Source of the DNA: Paulinella micropora
Lineage: Eukaryota > Cercozoa > Imbricatea > Euglyphida
Assembly (NCBI GenBank): GCA_009731375.1
Contig: BJOX01000373.1
Location: 344,681 to 404,576 of the forward strand
DNA: 59,896 nucleotides
Direction: 5' to 3'
The translations under genes were made by a program, and so were the position numbers. A model generated the notes under the pieces. It was given only the letters and a program-made list of their open reading frames with translations. It did no database searches and was not told the DNA's origin. Below, piece by piece: positions 1 through 10,872 of this stretch (its first letter is position 1; every line of letters begins with the position of its first letter).

Positions 1-470
<470 letters not shown>

Positions 471-481
471 NNNNNNNNNNT

Positions 482-531
482 ACATGCATAAGGTAAGGTT
501 CTGCAGCAGCGTCCAGTACGCCATCCCGGAA
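482..531 (-). other. echo of gene A exon 5 (tail copy)
   Basis: Read on the minus strand this block resembles the second half of gene A exon 5 (820-900): VFFRDG followed, after a frame change, by a match to VDALLQ-like codons, against [15 protein letters not shown] in the exon. A short deletion breaks the frame, so it is probably not translated. It lies downstream of the exon, separated from it by CTAT/CTAC microsatellite. See the echo findings. Confidence 0.6.
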
Positions 532-536
532 GAACA

Positions 537-537
<1 letters not shown>

Positions 538-571
<34 letters not shown>

Positions 572-715
572 CCTACCTATCTACCTATCTATCTACCTAT
601 CTACCTATCTATCTACCTGTCTACCTATCTATCTACCTACCTACCTACCTACCTATCTATATATCTATTTATCTATATATCTATCTATCTATATATCTAT
701 CTATATATCTATCTA

Positions 716-751
<36 letters not shown>

Positions 752-815
752 ATCTATCTATCTCTCTACCTACCTACCTGCCTATCTTCCTACCTACCTA
801 CTGTCTATCTTTCAT
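538..815. repeat. CTAT/CTAC microsatellite
   Basis: Mixed (CTAT)n and (CTAC)n with short TATATCTA interruptions. It separates gene A exon 5 from its downstream echo and belongs to a gene A intron. Confidence 0.95.
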
Positions 816-819
816 CTAC

Positions 820-2249
820 CGTAAAGTGTTGAAGCAGTGCGTCCACTACGGGATCCCCGAACGGCACCGCCAACAACACCAAACTGTCCGACACAGGATC
901 CTGGTAGACATGCATGTATCATATGTATGTATGTTATGTATGTTATTGTATGGTACTGCCAACCACACCAAATTGTCCGACGAAGGGTCCTGCTATACAA
1001 GTATCATATGTATGTTATGTATGCTATTGTATGTATGGTACTGCCAACCACACCAAACTGTCCGAGATCAGATCCTAGTAAAACATACAAACATACATGC
1101 ATGTAATGTATGTTATGTATGTTATTGTATGTATGGACCGCCAACAGCAGTAAACTAGAGACAGAGTCCTAGAAGATAGATAGAGAAGCATGTATGCATG
1201 TTTGTGATGTACGTTATGCACGTCATGTACGTTGCGAATGTTATGTATGTATGTTTGTTATGTAGTAGCAGTAGACCTGCCACTCCTTTTTCACTTGATC
1301 AGTGGCCACAAGCTCTTGAGACAGAAAGTCTATCAAATCCTTACCCAACTCCTCATCGATTTGAAACCTATGTATGTGTGTAAAGTATGTAGGTATAACG
1401 TAACATTACATTACATTACATTACATTACATTACATTACATTACATTACATTACATTACATTACATTACATAAGATATCGTAAGATAACATAATATAACA
1501 TAACATAACATAACATAACATAGCATGACATAAGGAAGCATAAATAGGTGTGAGTGCGAAAAACCGTCAAGATAGGTAACGTGGATCCCCCCCCCCCCTT
1601 TTCAATCTCGTATGTTAATTAATACTACTGCTCGGGAACATGGCTGCGATATGTTATATGTATGATAAATGGGAAAGCTGACCGTGTCTGTTGGAGAATC
1701 GACTTGATGCTCTGCAGGAGTGATAGCCTGTGTTCGTGCTCCGGCTAGCATGGAGGAGGGAGGAGGGAGGAGGAGGAGGAGGGAGGAGGGGAAGGAGGAG
1801 AAAGGAGATGAGAGGAGAGGAGGAGGAGCTTTGTAGATAATAAGGCAAGTATTAGGCAGAGGAGGAATGAACATTGGGATGGAGAGAGCAGTAATTCAAA
1901 CACAAGCCAGAAGATTATGTTACCGATTTCTTGGCCAAGTAGTAAATCGTTGTACTGAGCACCATTTCTGGCTTCTTTAAGCCTAGGTCGTGGATGGCGT
2001 AAGAGACTTGCAGACGCACCTTGGGAGATTTATCGTAGCAGGCGAGCAGCTTCCCGACCATGCCTTCAAGAGGAGACAAAGAAGCAGTGAAAATATCACA
2101 AAGAGGAAAGGTAAGCAGTAAGCTAAGCGCATTTAGAGGAGAGAGATTCTTGTACCATCCACTTCACCCTCCGTCTTGCGAATCCGGTAGTTTTTGGTAG
2201 TTTTGGTGGATGTCTTGGTCTCAGCTTTGGGACTACTGCTGCTGAACAT
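820..2249 (-). CDS. HEAT-repeat protein, MROH1-like, N-terminal exons
   Basis: Five exons join with consistent phases on the minus strand: 2249-2156 (ATG, Ser/Lys/Thr-rich start [16 protein letters not shown]), 2063-1924 ([20 protein letters not shown], then [20 protein letters not shown]), 1711-1683 (a 29-nt microexon, tentative), 1367-1277 ([19 protein letters not shown], ending KKEWQ) and 900-820 ([20 protein letters not shown]). Donors are GTACAA, GTAACA, GTCAGC, GTCTAC and GTAGAT. The pattern of paired amphipathic helices, and the order 'LG..P..L', 'ELxKD', 'T.D.V...WQ' and then a short hydrophobic helix, resembles the beginning of MROH1/HEATR7A from memory; no search was run. HEAT proteins of this family are large scaffolds (MROH1 is linked to lysosomes), so most of the gene must lie beyond the left edge or be missing. 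The start is the first ATG after an AG-like site; a 5' untranslated exon is possible. Confidence 0.7.
936..1163 (-). other. three head echoes of gene A exon 5
   Basis: Three diverged copies of the first ~40 bases of exon 5 (minus-strand pattern GGATCC..TGT.GGACAGTTTGGTG.GGTTGGC) lie upstream of the exon on the minus strand, spaced by TATG repeats. Plus-strand landmarks are the near-identical CCAAC.ACACCAAA.TGTCCGA blocks near 957-990 and 1042-1078 and a weaker one near 1139-1170. They carry the exon's 5' edge only. Confidence 0.65.
1401..1545. repeat. ATTAC then ATAAC pentanucleotide array
   Basis: About fourteen copies of ATTAC followed by ATAAC variants, in the gene A intron upstream (minus sense) of the exon at 1277-1367. 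The same pentamer appears as TGTAA/AATGT near 57178-57220, so it is a common repeat class here. Confidence 0.9.
1725..1835. repeat. GGA-rich purine tract
   Basis: (GGA/GGGA)n purine run inside the gene A intron between exons 2 and 3; on the minus strand it is a long pyrimidine tract just upstream of the tentative microexon acceptor at 1712. Confidence 0.8.
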
Positions 2250-2857
2250 GATGAACTGCACTGATTGAAGTGATTCCCCACACTTATCTGCAAAGTCCTG
2301 CTGGCCTGCACTTTATTAGCAAAATCCTGTTTGCTTGCCCGTGGCAAATGAAGTGCGTCTTCGCTTCCTCAACTACTGCAAGCCCTGTCTGCAGGAGGTG
2401 TCCAGTGAGTTTTGAAAGTTCAATGAAAGAGGCAAATTATAATTCGATTCGCCTCCACATGCAACCTGCCGATTTTGTAGACCTTGGGCCGGCCACACCG
2501 GGTATTCGTTGAAGGTGGTCTTTTTACTCATAGTTCACCGAAAATGTGTTGAAAGAGAATCCATCTCTCTTATTTCCCTTTCACTTGAGGCACAGGAATG
2601 TAAAGAGAAAACTTACTTTACTACTCATGCTGAACTTACACCTTATCTATAATCTCACTCATCAACGAAATGACCTCGAGTTGGCACACGCCCACACAAG
2701 TGCATGCCGTTATTCAGTGAAAACCCGAATTTGCTTCTTCAAATGTCATCCATTATCAAATGACATATTTTCTTATGCACTTCTCTCTCTTACTTTCTTT
2801 CTTTTCAAATGTTTCAGATTCATAATTTTTGACACGCTTGCAGGTCAACACAGGAAT

Positions 2858-3000
2858 ATACATACATACATACATACACACATACATACATACATACATA
2901 CATACATACACACATGCATACATACACACATACATACGTACATACATACATACGTACATACATACATACATACATACATACACATACATACATACATACA

Positions 3001-3034
<34 letters not shown>

Positions 3035-3112
3035 CATACATACATACATAAATACTTACATACGTACATACATACATACATACATATGTATGTACGTACA
3101 TGCATGCATATG
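2858..3112. repeat. CATA/CACA microsatellite
   Basis: (CATA)n with CACA, CGTA and GCAT variants. Several frames stay open through it (HTYI on one strand, CMYV on the other) and none is a protein. Confidence 0.95.
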
Positions 3113-3169
3113 CCTGCTATTACTACGATTACTATATGTATGTATGTATGTAGTATGTATGTGTTTTTA

Positions 3170-3172
<3 letters not shown>

Positions 3173-3216
<44 letters not shown>

Positions 3217-3330
3217 CTACTATCTACTACTACTACTACGAGGCCTAGGCCTTCGATTTAATGAAGTTAAGTTTAGATCATCCATACAAATCATTAACTC
3301 AAGAGCTGTTGATTTAATTAGATGGTGACC

Positions 3331-3383
<53 letters not shown>

Positions 3384-3510
3384 GCTGCTACAATTACTAC
3401 AACTAGTAGTCAATATACATACGTGCAAGCATACAAACATACATACATACACACATACATACATGCACACATGCATACATACATATAAACACACGTACAT
3501 ACATACATAC
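3173..3510. repeat. (ACT)n and (CATA)n arrays
   Basis: Two (ACT)n arrays at 3173-3240 and 3333-3405 flank about 90 bp of non-repetitive sequence. A CATA/CACA tract (3415-3510) then runs up to the acceptor of the first gene B exon. Confidence 0.9.
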
Positions 3511-3525
3511 GTTGGTTCCAGGTCC

Positions 3526-4074
3526 ATGTTGGATCAGGAGAACGTCGACCCGGTGGCCCTTTTGTCCCTTGCCAAAGAATCCGCCGCGGGTAGCGTAAGC
3601 TCATCTATGTATCTATGTATGTATGTATGTCTGGCCTTTGTGTCCCCTGCCAAAAAATCCGCCGCGGGTAGCGTAAGCTCATCTATGTATGTATGTATCT
3701 ATCTATCTATGTATGTCTGGCCTTTGTGTCCCCTGCCAAAAAATCCGCCGCAGGTAGCGTAATGTTCTGTATGTATGTATGTATGTATGTATGTATGTCT
3801 GGCCTTTGTGTCCCCTGCCAAAGATCATGCTGCAGGTTGTATGTATGTTTGCATGTATGTATGTATGTATGTATGTATGTATGTATGTATGAATGTGTCT
3901 ATCTATCTATGCAAAGCTTCTGCTACCGGTAGGTAATGTCCTAGACAAACACATACATACATACAAACAAACAAACAAACAGACATACATACATACATAC
4001 ATATACATGCATGACATAGATAGCATACATAGTATAGCTACATTTTGATAACGATAAGATTTCTGTCTGTGCAG

Positions 4075-4106
<32 letters not shown>

Positions 4107-4779
4107 AAGAAGAAGAAGAAGAAGAAGAAAAAGAAGAAGAAGAAGAAGAATTTTGTCTGTGCAGGCAAGAAGAAGAAGAAGAAGAAGAGGCGCAATGCGG
4201 CAGTTCCCGTCAAGTGTGTGCATGGGTTCCGCTTCTGTTTCTTCTTCTTGTGTTGGTGGTGGTTGTTCTTGTTGTGGTGGTGGTGGTGGTAGTGGTGGTT
4301 GTTGTTCTTGTTGTTGTGGTGGTGGTGGTGGTACTAGTGGTGGTTGTTGTTCTTGTTGTGGTGGTAGTGGTGGTTGTTGTTCTTGTTGTTGTGGTGGTGG
4401 TGGTGGTAGTGGTGGTTGTTGCTCTTGTTGTTGTTGTGGTGGTGGTGGTAGTGGTGGTTGTTGCTCTTGTTGTGGTGGTGGTGGTGGTGGTAGTGGTGGT
4501 AGTGGTGGTTGTTGTTGTCAAGTGTGTCCGCGGGTTCTTCTGCTGCTTGTCGCTGTTTATTCTGCTTCTTGTTGCTGTTGTTGCTGTGGTGGTGGTGGTG
4601 CTGGTTCTTCTTCTTCTTCTTCTTCTTCTTCCTTCCTTCCTTCCTTCCTTCTTCCTTTTCTTTTCTTTCCTTTTCTTTCTTTTCTCCTTCCTCTTTCTTT
4701 CCTTCTTTCTTGATGTATTCTTTCAGCTTTCTTTCATCTATCTTCCTTGCGTTTTGCCCCCAGACAGTTCTCATGTACA

Positions 4780-4810
<31 letters not shown>

Positions 4811-4857
4811 TGACAAACAACGTACATACATACATACATACATATTGACAAACAACA

Positions 4858-4888
<31 letters not shown>

Positions 4889-5125
4889 TGACAAACAACA
4901 TACATACATACATACATACATACATGCATGCATGCGGTGTGAGCAGTAAGCCGTCAGGCTGCTTCATCTGCTCTACCAAACTCAAGGTGCAAATACCTAC
5001 CTACCTACCTACCTACCTACCTACCTACCTACCTACCTACCTACCTATCCATCTATCTATCTATTTATCCATCTTATCTATCTTATCTATGTAGTCTATC
5101 GATCTATCTATCTATCTATCTATCT

Positions 5126-5165
<40 letters not shown>

Positions 5166-5405
5166 ATGTGTGTATGCGCATGTATGTGTTTGTGTATGTG
5201 TGTATTTTTTGTGTGCTATGTTGGCGTATGTGTGTGTATGATATGTGTGCTATGTTGGCGTGTTCAGATCCAGTCGGCACAGGCCCAGCGACAAGAGCTT
5301 CCTCAGGTAGCTAGCTAGCTAGCTAGCTAGCTAGCTAGCTAGCTATCTATCTATCTGTCTGTCTGTCTGTCTGTCTGTCTGTTTATCTATCTATCTATCT
5401 ATCTG

Positions 5406-5443
<38 letters not shown>

Positions 5444-5472
5444 CATCCATTCATCCATTCATCCATCCATCC

Positions 5473-5505
<33 letters not shown>

Positions 5506-5554
5506 GGAGGGGGCGGCCGCGGTCGTGGCTCCCATCTATGTCGACGAGCAAGAC

Positions 5555-5617
<63 letters not shown>

Positions 5618-7175
5618 CATACATAACATCTTGTCTGCCACCTGTGTCGACGAGCAGGACAAGGTATATGGATAGATGATACTTTGGTGAGTTGGTGTGT
5701 GTGTGAAAATCATCTCCTTTGGCGCGGGCACACACACACATACACCGGGGGGGGGGGGGGGGGANNNNNNNNNNNNNNNNNNNNNGGGGGGGGGGGGGGG
5801 GGGGGGGGCATATATCTGTAAAATATTTCATGCATATGTAATTACATGCATGTATGTATGTATGTATGTCTGTTGGTGGTGCAGGGCGGGATAGAGCAAG
5901 AGAGCAACGCGAAGCGCGCCTTCGAGTTGTTCCAGAGCGGACAAGCGGTGTGCTGCTGCTGCTGCACGCGCACCCGCGAAACAAGGCAGCAGTGAGGCAG
6001 CAGCAGCGGCTAAAAAGGCAGTAGTAAGGCAGCAGCAGGGTCTTGAAAGGCAGTGGTGAGGCAGCAGCGGGGCTAAAAGGCAGTGGTGAGGCAGCAGGGG
6101 AAAGAAAAGGCGGTAGTGACGCAGCAGCAGAGGCAAAAAAGGCAGTAGTGAGGCAGCAGCAGAGGCAAATTGTTGTTGTTGTTGTTGTGTTTGTTGTTGT
6201 TGTTGCTGCTGCTGCTGCTAGTTGGACGACAGCAAGACCGCACAGCAAGTGGAAAAACTGCGCCGCGCACGGTACACCCTTCTCGCTATATATATATTTG
6301 TGTGTGTGTGTGTGTTTTATGTATATATAAGCGCATCTATCTACCTACCTACCTACCTACCTACCTGCCTACCTACATACCTACCCACCTATCTAGCTAT
6401 CTACCTACCTGCCGTAGTGAAATAGCAGAGGAAGAGGGAAAACAGTTGCTTGTTGATGATGATGACGATGTTGTTGTTGTTGTTGTTGTTGTTGTGTAGG
6501 GAAATCGCAGAGGAAGAGGAAAAGCAGCGACAAAATTATCAGGAGGTCAGCATATGTGTATCTTATATATATACATATGCATATAGCTCCACACTATTAG
6601 AAGCTTAAACATGCAAACCAACCACGTGATATCCCTGCCGCTGCCTGTGCATTGCCACTTTGTCCCATGACATGCCTATCGTGTCCGTTGCATATTGCCA
6701 CTTTGTTCCCCGAAATGCCAATTGCCTCAGTATTGCCACTTTTTCTCACGAAATGCCAATTGTGTTGGTCCGGTAAATGGCTGTGTATTACCACTTCGTC
6801 CTACGCGATGCCAATTGCCTCAGTAATGCCACTTTTGTCCCACGGAATGCAATTGTGTCCGTTGCATGGCCGCTTGGCCACAACGAAACGCCAATTTTGT
6901 CGGTTCGGCGGTAGCCCTTTCCTGTGTCGGTTCGGCGGTAGCCCTTTCCGCACAATTCCACTTGTCCGTTGTATTGCCCTTTTGTCACAACGAAATGCTG
7001 CCACTTCGTCCCACGCAATACCAATTGTGTCCGTTGTATTGCCAACGAAGCGTCCATTGTGTCCTTTGTATGCCACTTTGTTCACAATGGTGTTGGCTGT
7101 CTTGTCAATTGTGTCGGTTACGCAGAAGCTGGGGAGAGAAACGGCAGAGGCCAGACAACGAGCCATGAAAAAGGC

Positions 7176-7225
<50 letters not shown>

Positions 7226-7241
7226 TATCCCTCCCTCCCTC

Positions 7242-7280
<39 letters not shown>

Positions 7281-7282
7281 TT

Positions 7283-7314
<32 letters not shown>

Positions 7315-7340
7315 CCACACACACAAACACACACACACAT

Positions 7341-7374
<34 letters not shown>

Positions 7375-8142
7375 CATATATAATATATATATATATCTTC
7401 TATCTGTCTACGTGCTTGCCAGGAGGAGCAGAAGGCGAGAGAGGAGGAGGCAGAGCGACAAAGAACACTCGACAGAGCGGTACAGACATAGTTATTGTAT
7501 GTATGTATGTAACAGAACGACATTGTATGTATGTATGTGAGAGAGCGACAAAGAACACTCGACAGAGCGGTATAGCAACATAGTCATTGTATGTATGTAT
7601 GTAACAGCGGTAGCAACATAGTGATTGTATGTATGTATGTATGTATGTATGTATGTAGGTCAAAAAGGAGAGCCGTCCGAACAGTCAAAATGACAAAGAG
7701 GTATGTGTGCGTACGTATCTGTGTGTGTATGTATGTATGTATGTATGTATGTATGTATGTATAATAGAGTGAGTTGGAGACCTCGAGCAGACCATCTAGC
7801 AAAGAGGTATGTATGTATTTATATCATGCATGTATATATGTTATGTATGTATTTATATTATTCTTGTATGTATGTATGTATGTATATTTGCAGGCGTGTA
7901 TGTATGTGCGCATGATTGCATCTACTTGATGCAGGAATGAATTTATGTATGTATGTATGTATGTATGTATGTATGTATGTATATATGTATGTATGCATGT
8001 ATGTATGTATGTATGTATGAGTGTATGTATGTATGTATGTATGTATGTATGTATGTATGTATGTATGTATGTATAATCGATGCGTGTATGTATGTATGTA
8101 TGCTTGCATGTACTTATACTTACCTACCTTCCTACTTTCCTT

Positions 8143-8191
<49 letters not shown>

Positions 8192-8213
8192 ATATCTATC
8201 TATCCATCCAACC

Positions 8214-8244
<31 letters not shown>

Positions 8245-8269
8245 CATCTATCTATCTATCTATCTATCC

Positions 8270-8303
<34 letters not shown>

Positions 8304-8351
8304 AGTTGGCGGCCCGGATTACTCAACGCCATCTGCCGGCAAAGAGCGGTG

Positions 8352-8407
<56 letters not shown>

Positions 8408-8433
8408 ACCACTCACACACACACACACACACA

Positions 8434-8464
<31 letters not shown>

Positions 8465-8470
8465 TTTCTC

Positions 8471-8501
<31 letters not shown>

Positions 8502-8503
8502 TT

Positions 8504-8555
<52 letters not shown>

Positions 8556-10070
8556 TATCTTGTGTTCTGCTGCAGCACTCAGCCCCCGCTCCAGTATGTA
8601 TGTCTGTATGTATGTATGTATGTATGTATGTATGTATGTATGTATGTATGTCTGTATGTATGTCTGTATGTATGTCTGTATGTATGTATGTATGTATGTA
8701 TGTATGTATGCAGCGCGCAGCTCCCGCTCAGGCTCTGGCTCTGGCAAAGACAGGTCTGTATGCATGTATGTATGCATTTATGCATGCATCTGTGTATCTA
8801 TCTATGTATGTACGTATGTATGTATGTATGTATGTATGTATGTATGTATGTATGTATGTATGTATGTATGTATGTATGTATGTGTGTGTGTATGTAGCGC
8901 GGAGCAAGCATCCCAACCTACTACATCATCCCCTTCCTCATCACCCTCATCATCATCAACAACAACATCAACACAGTCACATTCCACACCTCAACCTCAG
9001 CGGCTAGCACAATCTTCCGACCTCAACCCAAGCCACGCGGACCGTGATGACAGTCCTGGCACATCCTCTGAGAGTCAGGTGGCCCCAGCCACGGTTCCTT
9101 CTGCTCCTAGTGTGAGCTCGCCGGCCCGGGTGCCACAGCCACCTGTACCTGAAAAGACCCGGCTGGTCTCGCCACCGCGCACCAACGACTCGCCAGGTCT
9201 AACATCTCTGCATGTGCGTGCGTATCTATCTACCTATCTATCTATCTATCCATCTATCTATCTATCTGTCTATCTGTCTGTCTGTCTGTCTGTCTTGTGC
9301 AGCTGGCATCATCTTACACGTATCTATCTATCTATCTATCTATCTGTCTATCTGTCTGTCTGTCTGTCTATCTGTCTATCATCTCTCTGTCCTGTGCAGC
9401 TGGAAGCATTTGACATAGCATCCCTCTCAAGAGCCCTTGCATGCATGCATGCATACATACATACATACATACACATACATACATACATACATACACACAT
9501 ACACACATACGCACATATCTGTCTGCGTCCTCTCGTGTCTTGTGTAGCCATCTTGCACAGCACTCCTTCCAGACTGGCCGATGCCCCCGCTCGCTCCACC
9601 CCGCAATCGACCATATCCACGGTATACAAGCCGGAATATCGCTTGCGAAGGCGCAATGCGGCTACTTTCCGTGGAATTTTTGTTGCATAACGGGACATTT
9701 CGGAATTTCGCCCTTCAGGACATGTAATGTTTTATAATGCATGCAATAGGACAAGCAGCAGCTGCCCAGCCCCTCCCCCGCCAGCGCCGTTGCCGAAGTG
9801 TCCTGCCGGAACGCCGAAATGTCCTCCCGTAATGCCGATGTGTTCTGCCGGAACGCCGAAATGTCCTCCCGTAATGCCGATTTGTCCGCGCGGGAGCTGT
9901 CGCCGCCTACCCGTCAGAACAGAAGTTGTTTTGTTGTCTGCTGTCGTTGTGGTGGTGGTGGTTATCTATCTATCTATCTATCTATCTGTCTGTCTGTGCC
10001 CAGGAGCGTCGCCCAGCACCAGCAAGTCCCTCGCCAGCACCTGGACAGCCGTCAGAGCGCTCATTCAACC

Positions 10071-10103
<33 letters not shown>

Positions 10104-10138
10104 GAACCCGCATAAGCAATTGGACCTCGGTCAGACAC

Positions 10139-10209
<71 letters not shown>

Positions 10210-10226
10210 GTAGGTAGGTAGGTAGG

Positions 10227-10277
<51 letters not shown>

Positions 10278-10290
10278 GTAGGTAGGTTGG

Positions 10291-10335
<45 letters not shown>

Positions 10336-10417
10336 GGATGGATGGATGGATGTGTGGATGGATGTGTGGATGGATAGATAAATAGACAAAGCGCCCGCAT
10401 CAGCACTTGGACCTCAA

Positions 10418-10452
<35 letters not shown>

Positions 10453-10463
10453 GAAACATATAG

Positions 10464-10509
<46 letters not shown>

Positions 10510-10640
10510 CTGCACAGGTTAAAGAGACGTTATCTCCCGAGAGGGTGCGCGCAGTGCTGTCCGGGTCGGGGCGACGCGCCACGGTTCAGACTAGATAGAA
10601 GTGGATACATGTGAGTTAGTATGTATATGTATGTGTGTGC

Positions 10641-10700
<60 letters not shown>

Positions 10701-10810
10701 TATTAACTGCGTGTATCTATATATCTATCTACCTATCTATCTATCCCTCTATGGCACGCAGGCTGGAGCAGCTGTGGAGGAGCTCGGTCGTCTACTGCAC
10801 CATGACCAGG

Positions 10811-10872
<62 letters not shown>

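Larger units (their letters stand above)
2250..3521. promoter_or_regulatory. intergenic region between two divergent genes
   Basis: Roughly 1.3 kb between the minus-strand HEAT-repeat gene start (2249) and the first plus-strand exon of gene B (about 3522). Both promoters should lie here. It holds ordinary sequence to 2855, CATA repeats 2858-3112, and two (ACT)n arrays (3173-3240, 3333-3405). I see no clear TATA box or other motif, and no convincing exon. Confidence 0.45.

Noticed and set aside
4240-4620. CGGG-rich or poly-Val/poly-Thr 'proteins'
   Set aside because: Pure (GTT/GGT)n trinucleotide repeat; all frames are open because of the repeat.
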